Source: Populus alba
Lineage: Eukaryota > Streptophyta > Magnoliopsida > Malpighiales > Salicaceae
Length of the DNA: 64,000 nt
Assembly: GCF_005239225.2 (NCBI RefSeq)
Contig: NC_133296.1
Coordinates: 16,247,046-16,311,045 of the forward strand
Direction: 5' to 3'
Shown here: one piece after another, positions 36,135 to 49,100 of the stretch
Position numbering within the stretch: position 1 is the stretch's first letter
How the letters are laid out: every line of letters starts with the position of its first letter
Position numbers and translations under genes: made by a program
Notes under the pieces: generated by a model
What the model saw: the letters and a program-made list of their open reading frames with translations, nothing else
Told to the model about the DNA's origin: nothing
The model's database searches: none

Positions 36135-36909
36135 ATGGCTGGAGATAAAGAAGATTTGCCAAGAGGGTTAAGTTTGGAACAGGCACAGGTCATGGGCTTA
36201 CAACGATCTCATGCTGAGATTCGGGATGAGATGACTGGAATTCGTGAACAGTTGAATACCCTTATGCAAAGGATGCAAAGAAATAATTTGCAACCCCAAG
36301 TGAGGCAAGCACTTAGGGTGCCACGAAATGATATTATAGAAGCTGACGAAGATCCAAATGGGGATGATGAGGCTGATGATAGGGTCAGACCAAGAAGGCA
36401 GAATTATAATCCTCCTAATGGTCTCAAACTTAAGATTCCACCGTTTAGAGGAAGTAGTTCACCTGAGGAATACTTGGAGTGGATTCAGAAGGTTGAAAGA
36501 TCTCATTGAATGGTATGAATATTCTGAAGAAAGGAGGTGCAAGGTGGCAGCACTTGAGTTTACAGATTATGCTCTTTTATGGTGGGAAAACGTAAAGATT
36601 CAGAGGAGAAGGGATGGAGAGGAGGAGATTGCAACATGGGCAACTATGAAAAGAGTGATGAAGAAGAGATTTGTTCGTGATTACTATAAACAGGAGCTAT
36701 ACATTAGACTTCAAACTTTGCGACAGGGATCTTTGACTGTGGAAGAGTATGTGAAGGAGTTTGAATTGTTGCAGATTCGATGTGAATTGATGGAACCTCA
36801 AGAGCAAACAATAGCTAGATTTCTTGGAGGGTTGAGGAAGGATATAGCTAATGTTGTTGAGTTACAACCGTACATCTTCCTTGAGGAAGTTATAAAGCTT
36901 GCAACCTGA
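36135..36909 (+). pseudogene. gag of the young Ty3/gypsy element, frame-shifted
   Basis: The ATG at 36135 (MAGDKEDLPRGL) opens a frame to a stop near 36509. The Gag core then continues in another frame from about 36505 (WYEYSEERRCKVAALEF, LLWWENVKI, VMKKRFVRDYY, LRQGSLTVEEYVKEFELL) to a TGA at 36907; a second in-frame TGA lies at 36937. The break falls right after the conserved EYLEWIQKVER segment. The Gag particle protein is therefore not made whole. Confidence 0.85.
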
Positions 36910-37023
36910 GTAGAGAGGCAGCAGAGACGAGGAGGTGTCTGAACTAGTGTAACTACGTCAAGCGCGACAAGGGTTGTTTCTACGCCTACACGAACATGGA
37001 GCACACCTAAACGAGATGAGAAG

Positions 37024-39264
37024 GTGGAGTTTAGCAAGGGGAATACCAGTTCTGATTCTTTGAAGGGAAAGGAGAAGGTGACAGAACCTCAACAACCTAG
37101 GAGGTCTCGGGACATCAAGTGCTTCAAGTGCTTGGGACATGGGCATATTTCTTCGGAATGTCCAAATAAAAGGGTGATGATTTTGCATGGGGATCATGGA
37201 GAGCTGATCAGTGGAGATGAGGTTGAAACTGAAGACGAAGATGAGGTACAAGTGGCTGAACAAGAAGAGGATTTCGAACCAGTGAAGGGAGATTTGTTGG
37301 TTGTTCAACGGGTTCTGAATGCACAAATTGATGTTAGTGATGAGCAACGCGAGAACATCTTTCATACTCGATGTCAGATTCGAGATAAGGTGTGCGGGAT
37401 GATCATTGATAATGGAAGTTGCACTAATGTTGCGTCAACTACCTTGGTGGAGAAATTGGGTTTAAATACCCTTCCACATCCCAGACCCTATAGTTTGCGA
37501 TGGCTGAATGAGAATGGGGAGATTCGGGTGACAAAGCAAGTTCGTGTACCTTTTTCCATTAAAACCTATCACGACGAGGTTTTATGTGACGTTGCACCAA
37601 TGTCAGCTAGCCATTTGTTGTTGGGTCGTCCATGGCAGTTTGATAATGATGTGACCTACAATGGACGGAAGAACACTTATTCTTTTATGCTGAATGGAAA
37701 GAAGGTGAACTTGTTACCACTGAGTTCTCAACAAGTTAGAGAGGATCAGTTACGAAGCCAACAAAAGGAGGTGACATCACGAAAGGGGCTGTTGTTAGCC
37801 AAAAAAGGAGACATCAAACAAGCATTAGCCACAACAGGGATTGTTTTCATGGTCTGGGCAAAGCAACTACTGCAAGTAGAAGGATTGGACTTACCAAGAC
37901 AGATTAAGGAATTACTTGAAGAATTTAAAGATGTGTTTCCAGATGAATTGCCTAAAGGATTACCACCTATTCATGGTATTGAGCATCAAATTGATTTGGT
38001 GCCGGGAGCTTCACTTCCTAATAGACCAGCATACAGATGTAATCCAGAGGAAGCGAAAGAGATTCAAAGGCAGGTCGGTGAGCTCTTAGAGAAGGGCTAT
38101 GTGCGAGAATCACTTAGTCCATGTTCCGTACCTACTTTGCTTGTTCCGAAGAAAGATGGTACCATGAGGATGTGCATGGACAGCCGTGCTATCAACAAAA
38201 TAACAGTTAAGTATCGATTTCCTATATCCAGACTTGATGATTTGCTTGATGAGTTGCATGGTGCTGTATTGTTTTCTAAAGTCGATTTTCAAATCGTACT
38301 TGGATTACCAAGAACACAACGTGGGAAGGATTCAATAATGGTGGTGGTTGATCGATTCTCCAAAATGTCCCATTTCATTCCTTGTACGAAAACTGACGAT
38401 GCAGTATATGTTGCTGATTTGTTCTTTCAAGAGATTGTACGTTTGCATGGAATTCCTAAAAGCATTGTCTATGATCGTGATACAAAGTTCTTAAGCCACT
38501 TTTGGAAGACTCTTTGGAGGAAACTTGGAACAAAGTTACTTTTCAGTACGGCATGTCATCCACAAACTGATGGACAAACTGGGGTAGTAAACCGAACTTT
38601 ATCTTCTTTGTTACGAGCTGTTATACATAAGAATTTGAAGAGTTGGGATACTTGTTTGCCAATTGTGGAGTTTGCATATAATCATAGTATGCATGGGGCT
38701 ACAAAATTTTCACCATTTGAGGTTGTGTATGGCTTTAATCCTTGTGTTCCTATTGATCTTGTTCATATTCCAATTGATGAGAGGACATCTATGGATGGAA
38801 TTAGAAAGGCAGAATTGATGAAGAAACTACATGAGCTGGTTCGACTACATATTGAGGAGAAAACAACAAAGTATGCTAAACAAGCTAACAAGGGGCGAAA
38901 GATGGTCAGGTTTGAACCTGGAGATCTTGTTTGGATTCATATTAGCAAGGGTAGATTTCCAAGCAAACGTAAGTCCAAGTTGATGCCAAGAGCTGACGGT
39001 CCATTTCGTATTATAGAAAAGGTGAATGACAATGCGTATAAGGTAGATCTTCCTGGTGATTACAATGTATCAGCTACTTTTAATGTTAAAGACTTATCTC
39101 CGTACTTGGATGATGATGACGATTCTGATTTGAGGACAAATCATTTTCAACCCGGGGCTGATGATGTGCATCATGGGAATTATAATCCATCTCGTAAAGC
39201 TGAATCTAATGTGCCAGAGGATTCAGATGGTCCAATGACAAGAGCGAGAGCGAAACAACTATAA
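37024..39264 (+). pseudogene. pol of the young Ty3/gypsy element, internal deletion
   Basis: Open for 746 codons in the same frame as the second gag part. In order: CCHC knuckle [14 protein letters not shown] (about residues 35-48), protease with [12 protein letters not shown] (about 125-136), then the first third of reverse transcriptase ([20 protein letters not shown]). At about 38290 the sequence passes directly from SKVDF to [13 protein letters not shown] of the integrase core, so the rest of reverse transcriptase including its YxDD box, RNase H, and the integrase zinc domain are missing. In the integrase core the usual catalytic Glu after QTDGQT is Gly (codon 38581-38583). No chromodomain is apparent. 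The frame ends inside the 3' LTR. The product cannot copy or integrate DNA. Confidence 0.9.
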
Positions 39265-40102
39265 CGGGCCTTGACGAATCAAATTGCAATGATTGAAGCT
39301 GCGTCGGAGTTAAAAATTAGCAATCAGTTTGAAATTGGTTCAAGGGTGCTTATTTGCCTACAGTTGGAACTTGGAGATGGGAAAAGCCCTTAATGGTTCT
39401 TTTCATGCTGGGCTACTTGTATTTGGATTGATAATGCAAGTGAAGGAACTGATGTTGTTTATAGTCAGAACAGTAGATGGATTTGAACCCGAATTTGAAG
39501 TCATCCAATGCATGTGAAAAGAAGATTTATATAGGTAAAATTCAAGTTCAGAACGTGATCTTTCTATATTGTCCAACCATGATTGCATTAGACTTTGTGT
39601 CAAAAGTTATGGCTGTTTTAAATTTCGTCTGCATATGTTTTAGAAATGTCAAAAAAAACGTCTGTTAGTTAAATTTGTCTACTTGCTTTATTAAAAGTCT
39701 AGTTTTTAGGCTTGACTTCTGTCATGTTGAATTCACCTAACTTTGGAGGGATGTTCCAAAGATAAATATGTATCAGAATATGAAATAAACACTTTTGGCC
39801 AAAATTTGAAAACTTAATTCAGAGAATTAAGAGTTGTTCTTCCAAATTCATTTTGTGAAGAACCATACCTGACTTATCACTCTTCAATCACAAAGAGTGT
39901 GGCGTCGAAATCCTAGATTGATCTTTGTGGCGTCCAGATCGACTTATCAAAGTATCATTCTAGTCTATCCTCCATCTTATTTACCTTAAATCACTACAAT
40001 CCAGCCTAAATACCAAAAGCAAGACAACACAACCAGACCCATCCTTCATCCATTTTCGTTAGAATCATTGTTGCCGATTTTCAAATCATTCACGACACAT
40101 CA
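39162..40102 (+). repeat. 3' LTR of the young Ty3/gypsy element
   Basis: 941 bp. Its first ~100 bases encode the end of the pol frame (stop at 39262-39264). Followed by the second TSD copy CTAGT and then the LTR-like block that in unit A directly follows CYP79. Confidence 0.95.
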
Positions 40103-40305
40103 CTAGTTAATTAAAAAATTTAATGGATTGCGATAGTTTGAGCTTAATTATAACCCCCCGTGAAAATAAGAACATAATTTAAGAGCGTTGATCGAATATT
40201 GTTCTTACCCTTGTTGGAGGCCCCACATACACCAAAAATATCAAAAAAAAAAAACCAAAGAGAAAATGCAAAAAAATTAAAAAAAAAATACTGAAAGAAA
40301 ATCAC

Positions 40306-40310
<5 letters not shown>

Positions 40311-40359
<49 letters not shown>
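40311..40359. repeat. (TA)n microsatellite, about 24 repeats
   Basis: An uninterrupted TA run. The two paralogous sites in unit A (about 7362 and 8625) have only ACAAATATATCA, so the tract expanded in unit B after duplication. Confidence 0.95.
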
Positions 40360-40362
<3 letters not shown>

Positions 40363-42250
40363 TAAGAATAATATATCAGAATAAACACCCGGGAAATTGC
40401 TGAATATTGGTTGAGGAAGACCAAAATATACAAGATTACAAGATTTGATAATGTATTTTCGACTAATGAAGGCCCTATTGGCAAAGGAAGATTAAATTTA
40501 AGGAGGAAAATTTAAATTTGATGTTTAAGGATTCAATTGGAATTTTTCAAGGTTTAATTTAATTTATTGAGGACTTAATTGTAAGAAAATTAATTTTTAA
40601 AGTCAATTTAGACTTTAATTGGATGAAATTAGAGTCTAGGGGTCAAATTGTAATTTTTAAGAGTTAATTTGATTCAATCAGAAGTTTAATTGTATAAATA
40701 TTGAAGTTTAATGGGCAATTAAAGACTTGATTGAAGAAGAAAAAATCCAAAACTAAACACCAAACTAAAAAAGGCGTGTGAATGAAAAGGCTGGAATTGA
40801 CCAAATTACGGGTCAAATTAAAAAAATTGAAATTTTTTTTGTCAATTGAGGGTCGAAATGCATAACTTTAGAACCAAGGACTAAAATGAAAATAACAATC
40901 AACTTTGGAGCTGATAATTGAGTTTGGTAAGGGTGAAATTGTATGAAATAAAAAATCTGGAAGCAATTACTAGTATAATTAAAAGCAATTGAAATGGTAG
41001 GGACTCAATCGAACTTTTTCAAATCCCGAATAAAGAACCCTAAATGACATGTCGTTCAAACTTAATCAAAAAAAGGCAAATGACACGTCATTCATCAACT
41101 TGCATCTTTGTTTTAACAGCTTTGGTGGATCGAGTTAGCAACTTCAAACACATGAATGTAAAGTTACAAACATTTAAATTAAGCAAAGTTGGATCCAAAT
41201 GAATGGTGTATACCCCCTTTACCAAACTCAGGTGGTCTTAAGCGATGATAACTTCAACTCCGATAAGGTCTCAAAAGTGGGCAGCTCAATGAGTCTTGAC
41301 AGTGCAACCATCATGCAAAAAATAATTTGGTTTTCATGTAGCTCCTCAATAGGTTATTATCAATGGTTTACTATACATCCCTCGAGATCAAGGGTCAGAA
41401 ATGAATTTAAGACCTTCCAAAACTCTATAAAAACCCTCCTAAAGATCAAGAAAATAGGGCTGGAAAAAAAAAAGGAAGAAAGAAAAAAAAATATTGATGA
41501 AGAAGCTAAGTGTGAAGGTTTGAGGGGCTAACACAAAGTTTTTTAAGTTTCTTAAGCTTAGTAAGCTATTCTAGGTATATTATTTAATCCAAAAGCATGC
41601 CCTTGTGGCTTGCTTAAGGTGTTTTTTATTTTATTTTTGTTTTATAGTTGTGTTTACAAGTATAGTAAAGAGGTTTGGAATGTTTAAGAAATGATGTTGC
41701 ATTCATCTTTTTATTGCTATGATTTTTATTTAATTAAGTTAAGTTGAATTTTTTTTTTATGCATTAAAGTTGTTGTGTAAGTTTGTTTTTGATATACAAT
41801 GTTGTTTTAGTTTTTTTTTTTTTTGAAGTTATGCATGTTAAAGTAAGGATGTTTACCCTGGATTTGTTAGTCATGTTCATGCACAAAATGGGTTCAGAAA
41901 ATCAATTTTGAATCCCTGTTGCGTGAATATATAGGTTGTTTTTAAGTTGATAATTTTTTTGATTTGGTACCTCATGTTTGATTTTGATGCTTTGATGTTT
42001 TTTTATTAGGTTTTTGGATCAAACATATTTGTGTATGATATTGTGACTTGCTGGGACAAAAGGAGTATGTTTTAAAAGCTAAAAATGCCCATTTCTGGAT
42101 TTGGCAAAAACTACCTTAGCTGGAGAATTTTTGTGTTTTCTAAGCATGTTTTTCGTGTTCTTAGAAAGAACATTATCTTAGTCTCTAGATATGGACCGTG
42201 TTTGGTCCATTTCTTTACACAGACACCTTCTTCATGCATGATTAGTAGAT

Positions 42251-44383
42251 TGTCGCACGTGTACAGCGTCGCGGCCAATCGTCCACCCTCAAGAGAAAAT
42301 TATAAGGGTCTATCTTTGGTAAATGTGTAGAGACAAGGAATTCTTGTCTCCTATCAGTGAAAAATTTGAATGGGAGTTGCTACCTAGTATTCTGGTCACT
42401 AGGAACCCTAACTGATCTTAGAGATCGGGTACGGAGATTGGTTACGTAAAGGGAAGGTATTAGCACCCCAAATACGCCCTACCTAAGGTAAGCTGCATTG
42501 TTTTAATGTCTGATATAATCTAAGGTTTGGTTGTGGTTTCTAATTGTTGGTCTGGTCTGTCTAAGATTTAAGAAAAGCCCTCCTCTGTAAGGAGTTTCTT
42601 ATCTTAATAGGGTAAACCTAATTGTTCTATGTTGTCAACAAAAAATACCCTTTTAATATCAAGAATACGTTTTACGTATAAATTCGTAATCCATGATACT
42701 AAAACAAAACAAAATAAAATTTTTGTTGTTTTTGAAATTTTGGCCACTGTTCTCTTGACTTTAATAAACTGGTTATTAAAACCAAAATGCATGCTAAAAC
42801 GTTATTTTTTGGTGTATGAAAAACATAATATGATTTTTTAGCTTTGAGATACTTGTCCGTTTGCAAAAATACATTTTTTTTCTAATTTCAAATTTTTTGT
42901 ATTTTTGAAAGTTTTGACGAAAACTAGGTACTTTAATACCGAATTTGTATTTTTACGACACAAAAATAATGTCTGATATTAATCAAAATGACATAAAAAC
43001 TATGCGGAAAAATTATAAAATGCTAAAAGAAATATTTTGATTTTTTTCTCTTGAAATGGGCCGCATCATACCCAAATACATGGGCTAGTCCGAACCTGGC
43101 CCAACTACATGGCTGGGCTCACTCGAGCCCACAAGCTGGTTACTGTACATGTGAGCCCAGCCCGCATTAGCTGGTTACTGTGCATGTGAGAACAGTAACC
43201 AGCTTCTCCCCGCCTGCAGGCGTGCACTGTGCACGTCTTGCATGGCGAGGGAAGAAGTGAATGCCAAAATAAAAGGGCAGGGGGTTTACCTGGAGTGGTG
43301 GCGCTGCTAGTGGTTCGTGGTGGATGCCAATGCTGCTGGGGAGCTGAGGGTGGCAGCGGCTATAATGCTTCTTCTTCTCCCCTGTTTCTTTCTCTTTTTC
43401 TCTTCTTCTTTATTCTTCTATCTTCTCCCTTTCTTTTTTTTTTTTGTTCTCTCTTTTTTTTTCTATGTCCTCTATCTCTCTCTTGGTTTGTTCCCTCTCC
43501 CGAGCTCCTCCTCTTTTTTCTTCCCCCTCCCTTGTTTTTATAGGCAAAAACAGGGAAAAGAGACGTGGCTGGGGCGGCCACTGTGCTGCCTCCATAAACC
43601 GCCCAAGGGGTACGTCCCCTCTATTCTTCCACCATGTGGCAAGCAAGTGGGTTGTCGGTGTCTTTTTAAGAGAGAGCTGGCGGTGGAATAGAGGAAAAAA
43701 TCTTGTTCTTCTTCCCCTGCTTTGCGCGTCTAGGGGAAGAAGAAGACATGGGTGCCGTTTTTACGGCACCGTTTCAAGCTTTTCTCTTTTTTTGTGAACA
43801 ATGCATGAAACAGCGTCGTTTCCCAAAATGCGTAGTTCATTAAATGGATTTTGGTGCCAAAAACGCGTCAGATTCAAAATCAGGCCTTCAATTTGCTTGT
43901 GTTTTGTTTTTTTGGTACTTGGCCTCGGATTTCTTCAATTAAAACCCTAATTGGCCATAAAACTTCAATATTTATGCAATTAAGCCCCTGATTTGACCAA
44001 ATTAACTTTCAAAAATTATAATTTCACCCCAGAACTTTAATTTCTTCCCATTAAAGCCCAAATTAACTCCAAAATCAATTTTTCTTGCAATCAAACTCTC
44101 CATAAATTCAATTAAACCTTCAATCAAATTTAATTGAGTCCATAAACATCTGATTTTGGACTTTTCTTCCTCAAATTGAATTTTCTTTGTCAACAGGTCT
44201 ATCATCAGTCAATAAAATACTATCAAATTTTAATTTTTTGTATTTTTAAACCTCCTTAACCAATTTTTGATTATTTTCTGAGCGTTATTGCATTCTTTTT
44301 TTCACTGTTATATTTGTTGATAATATTTTTTTTATTTTTTTGTATTTTTTTTTTTATGCAGGGACCAAAAATGGGTTACAACA
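42251..44383 (-). mobile_element. Solo LTR, Tat/Ogre-like
   Basis: 2133 bp from TGTCGCACGTG to GGGTTACAACA, flanked by the perfect TSD TAGAT (42246-42250 and 44384-44388). The unit A paralogue near 12365 shows the empty site ATTAGTAGATAATCTAGTG. The LTR shares short phrases with the 2.2-kb LTRs of the Tat-like element (ACCTAGTATT, GGTCACTAGGAACCCTAACT, GGTTACGTAAA) but is otherwise diverged, so it is a related family. No internal region remains, as expected after LTR-LTR recombination. Ser/Phe-rich frames at 43229-43800 are not convincing genes. Confidence 0.9.
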
Positions 44384-45545
44384 TAGATAAAGTAGTGTTT
44401 ATTTGCATCAATAACATGTTTTTATAGGTTTTTAATCCTAGAATTTTGGTTTTCAACTGAAGCCTATTTTGATAAAAATTGAGATGTTTTAGTGATAATC
44501 GATGTGAATAGATGCTAGATTATTGATCCTTGCATAATTTCTAACATTTATATGCTTTTGTTTAAACCAAATCTAGTCTATTTTGGAACCCATGTTGTTG
44601 GGTTCATGTTCGTTGTTATTGAAGTTCTTGGTGTTTTTACATCTTTTTTGTGTGTTTTCATCCTTTTGTTCAAGAATTTTTTAGTTTTTTGTATTTTTTG
44701 GGTGTTCAATCTATTTTGTTTCTTTTAATTTTGTTTTTGGATTGTTTTCGAGTCAAACCAGATTTTTTCATTCAGTTTATGATCAAACCAAAAATTTCAA
44801 GTCAACTTGGTGGAATCAAGTCACAGGGTTTAATACCCTGTTTGGTTTGTCATAATTTTTATGAAAGGGTTTTGGGGCTTAAAGGTGTGTTTGGAAAACA
44901 CCTCTTAAGCTTATTTTTGGAATTTTTATTACAAAGAAAAATGGATTTTTGCCAAAAAAAATCTAAAACAATAAAAATAAAATAAAATATATTTTTTTTC
45001 TTTCATATGGCTAAAAATCCTAAAGTTATTTAAGCATTTTTTAAAAAAAAAAATCTAAAATACTTTGACATGTTTTTTTATAAAAAAAAATATTGCATAG
45101 ATTAATTTTATAACAAGTTTGTAAAATTTCAAAGGATTTTGTTCTACATTTCAAAAATATCAACAACAAAAAAAAAGATTTTTTAATTTTTTTTAATATA
45201 TGGGATTATGAACTTATATGGAAGACATATTCCTAATATTAAATAAAAAGATAATTTATTTTATTTTTTTATGTTGGCATTTGAACGGTTAGATTTTTAA
45301 CTTGATAAGATATGGATCTCCTTACAGAGAAGGATTTTTCTTAAACCTTAAATAGATCATTAGTTAGAAAACACAACTTTTTCTTAGTTTATATTAGACA
45401 AATAAACAATACATCTTATCTTGATTAAGGTGTATTAGGGGGTGTGTTTATACCTTCTCTTTATGCAATCAGTCCCTTTACCAAAAATCTAAGACCAGCT
45501 AGGGTTTATAATGACTAAAATACTACATGGCAACTCTCATTCCCT

Positions 45546-46170
45546 GTAGGAAACTCAACTCCCATTAAAAAAACTCTTAACTCCAAACTCATTCGAAGAA
45601 TTTAACTTCAACTAGAGGAGCTCTCATATCTGAACTCATTGAAGGAACTAAACTCTCATTGAACGAACTCTCATCTTCAAACTCATTAGAGGAACTTAAC
45701 TCCTATTAGAGGAACTCTCACTCAAGGAACTTTCTTTGGAGGAACTCTCATCTCTGAATTCATTGGATGAACTCTCTTTATAGGAACTCAACTCTCATTA
45801 AAGGATCTCTCATCTCTGAACTCATTGGAGGAACTCTCATTTATGAACTCATTGGAGGAAGTCAACTCCTATTAAAGGAACTTTCATTTCCGAACTCATT
45901 AGAGGGACTCCAATTAGAGGAACTCCCTTTCTAGGAACTTAACTCTTATTAAAACAGCTTCCATTAGAGGAACTCTCATTTTTAAACTCATTAGAGATAC
46001 TTAACTCCCATTAGAGAAACTCTCATACCTAATCTCATTGGAGGAACTCAACTCCCATTAAAGAAAATCATATCTTTGAACTCATTAGAAGAATTCAACT
46101 CTCATTTCAGCAACTCTCACTTAAGAAACTCTCTTTGAAGGAACTCTCATTAGAGGAACTCAATGGAGAA
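45546..46170. repeat. Minisatellite array, unit C
   Basis: Third array of the GGAACTCTCATTAGA-type repeat, with the same ending (CTCAATGGAGAAATGCATTA) as the arrays at 664 and 24575. Confidence 0.85.
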
Positions 46171-49100
46171 ATGCATTAAGGGTGGAACTCATACTTAGAA
46201 AATTTCTAAATGGCTAGAGGGAATCCATAGAAGAATAAGCCTATACTTAGAAAATTTCTAAGTGACTAAGAGGAACCCAATGAGGGTGGTGCTATTGCAC
46301 TATGAAAATTAAGTTAATCCCTTAAAAAGTAGTGTTATTGCACTAGAAAGACTAAGTTAATCTCTTAGAGAGTGGTGTCATTGCATTAGATAAACACATT
46401 ACTAATCCCTTGGAGAGTGGTGTTTTTACAATAGAAAGATCTCATATGAATCCCTTGGAGAGTGGTATTATTGCACCAAGAAGATCTCATATCAACCCCT
46501 TAAAGAGTTTCTAGTAGGTGGAGCTTCTCCAGTAGATGGAGCTTGTCTAATAGGTGGAACTTATTTTTTATGTATCATCAAAGCTCCCTAAATCCCGGTG
46601 GCACCTTTTGACATGTACAAGTTGCCATAAATATTATGTGTGTTGCCTTAGGGCATAATTGTCATGTGTCATTGTGGGTGTAGACATAGGCACAATTACC
46701 ACTGCGATTGGGTTTTATCAGCCATGAAAATAGCTTTTAAGAAACATGAATAAATTGACTTTTTATTTAGTTTCCCTCAAACGACATCAATGATGAAGTC
46801 TCAAAAAATCTAAGTAGCTTAGGATCAAGGCTCATGTATTGGATAATCAGTTAATCTCTTAGTTCTACCAATTTAATCCATTCTTCCTGGTTAAAGTGGC
46901 TGATAGCTTGTACCTGGTGTTTGGTAGGCCAAGACTAGTTGGCTAGTACCTCCAAAAGGTCCTCTTTTGTAGATTTGGAGACTCTTAGATGCTTAAGTAA
47001 GTATCTTTTAGAGAGATAAAGTGCAATGATATTTTAGAGATATAGACTCTAAAAATACATATGCTAGAAATATTAAGAATAAGAGATTATGAACCTAGAG
47101 CTTGAAGGATTCATAAGGCATTTATAGCTTATAAGTCATGTTCTTTTGTGGAGATGAGGGGCTAGAGAGTCATTTTATCACATTAATATTTTTTTAGTTG
47201 TATTCCACTCAAAATAATATATATTAAATCAGTATAAATTATTAAAAAATCCATGTGGAGGTTTCAAAAAATTATTAAAAGAGTATTGCGCTCAAGCGAG
47301 TTGTTGAAGCTCGTTAAGGGCAAAAAAATGAACTCAGGCATGCTGCCCAAGATCCTTGATCGTCGAGTCTAGGGAGTGCCTGGACCATTCTTTTTGAACC
47401 GTTGGAGGGTTTTGAGCTTGAATTCACGGCAAAGATATATAGTTCATACTCAGCATCATTTCCATTTGCTTGCCTTGTTTTGTGTTCTATATATATTTCG
47501 AAAAATAGGTCGTGGTTGATATCCTTGCTTTCTTTACTATAGCAACATAAAATTTGTGTGGTGGCCTCCCATTACTCAGGAGCTTATATATTTTTAATGA
47601 AAACTTTGTAGGTACGATGAACCTGCGCATGATACATGATCAGCTTTAAAAGATGCATGGACCATCAACATCTGGTCAAGAAATGGAGATACGTGAGGAC
47701 CAGCAAGATCCACAAGGAACAATGTTTTCCAGGACAACTTTCATTATCACCGTCCGCCACTTCTATCTGATTATGTAAATTGTGGCTGCGGAACTTCAGC
47801 TCGTATGAACAATGTTTTTCATGAGTTCTGTTGCGCACAAAACCTAGATATCATCGATCTCATTCACAGCAACATAAACCATCCATCAATCACATGAGTA
47901 CTGCGTGCATTTTAAAAGTCAAAGTTGGTGAAAATTTGATCAAACAAATTAATGATCGTTAAACACGGAAACACAAAAAAGAAGAAAAAATCATAAAAAT
48001 AGATTTTCATTTTATCCAGAAAAAAGCAGAAGACTTCGATTTTGATTATATATATTGCTATAAATCGTTTATAAATAAGATAACAAAATTTAAAAGAAAC
48101 GCTTACTTCATTTAAAGAAACACGTCGTGTGTGTGTGCATATATAGTACTATGAACAAATTAACCTTCCATTTGCGTTTTATTTTAGGTCAAATTTCTTG
48201 AAATTTAGCTGGCTAGAAAAATAATGACAACCAAGACACTTAATAATAAATCATATTATACAAAGAATAATGTAAAAGGAGAAGTTTTAGAGTATTTTAG
48301 AAATAATTATCAATAATTACTTTATATTATAGGGATAGACATAATTAAAGAGGAGAGACGACCAACATGAGAGAAAATTAAAAAAATAATTTTTGAGTTT
48401 AATTAGGTGAAAATATATTTTTTATCAATCTTGTTAGGATTAAATGTAATTTTCTTTTTTATCTTTGTTATAATTATCTATCTTCTCAAAATAAACTCCC
48501 GGAGTAACTATTTGGTAGTTACTCTAGAAGTATTCAAAAAATAATTATATAAACATGTTAAAGATAAAATCTCAAAAATAATTTTATATCACTTTCTAAT
48601 ATAATTCTTTTAAGTAAAAACTATTTGAATACAAAATTGTGATTCACTATGTTTTGCTTAATTTTCATATTATTTTGTGTTTTTTTTCTTTTATATTACA
48701 TATAAATAGATTATATTTGCATGATGTATTTATAAAAATAAAAATCAGTCATCTAAAATAAATAAAAATACATGCATTAAAAATAAAATAATATTTAAAT
48801 ATTTCCATGCTCATATGTATTTGGCTTTTAGGAGAAAGATTTCCTTTATATTTTAGCTTTTAAAAATGTATTAACAACTTTTTATCAGTTCAATAATTTT
48901 TTTTATTTAAGTTTAAATAAATACCCCCTCTCTGAATTTTTAAAATTTTAAGTTAATTTATTTAATTATCATTTATTTTTATATGTTTTTATATTTTCAT
49001 AGTATTTCAAAGAGATTTTTTATATATATTTAATATAAATATAATTTATTTGCATGATATATTTATAAAAATAAAAAATATTTCTTGGTATGAAAAAAGA

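Larger units (their letters stand above)
35096..40102 (+). mobile_element. Ty3/gypsy LTR retrotransposon, young, deletion derivative
   Basis: Direct LTRs at 35096-36037 and 39162-40102 differ by about seven substitutions and one base of length. They start TGATGTGCATCATGGG, end CACATCA and are flanked by a perfect TSD CTAGT (35091-35095 and 40103-40107). The empty site is seen downstream of CYP79 copy 1 at about 7156. The primer site TGGTATCAGAGC (initiator Met tRNA type) lies two bases inside the left LTR. Gag is frame-shifted and pol has lost most of reverse transcriptase and RNase H, so it was mobilised in trans or decayed since. The pol frame runs about 100 bp into the 3' LTR, as in CRM-type chromoviruses; that clade assignment is a guess. 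Confidence 0.95.
40108..45545. repeat. LTR-like repeat block downstream of CYP79, unit B
   Basis: Paralogue of 7160-13530 without the 1.28-kb duplication, the ~190-bp duplication or the 9373-10991 insertion. It instead carries a long TA microsatellite and a Tat-like solo LTR (42251-44383). It ends at ATTCCCTG where the unit C minisatellite begins. No genes. Confidence 0.75.

Noticed and set aside
36358..37365. Minus-strand frames opposite gag/pol (36798-37037 and 36958-37365)
   Set aside because: They are antisense shadows of the Ty3/gypsy coding region and carry no motif of their own.
43229..43800. Several frames of 70-124 codons on both strands
   Set aside because: They lie inside the solo LTR in a CT-rich tract; the translations are low-complexity (poly Phe/Leu or poly Lys/Glu) in overlapping frames.
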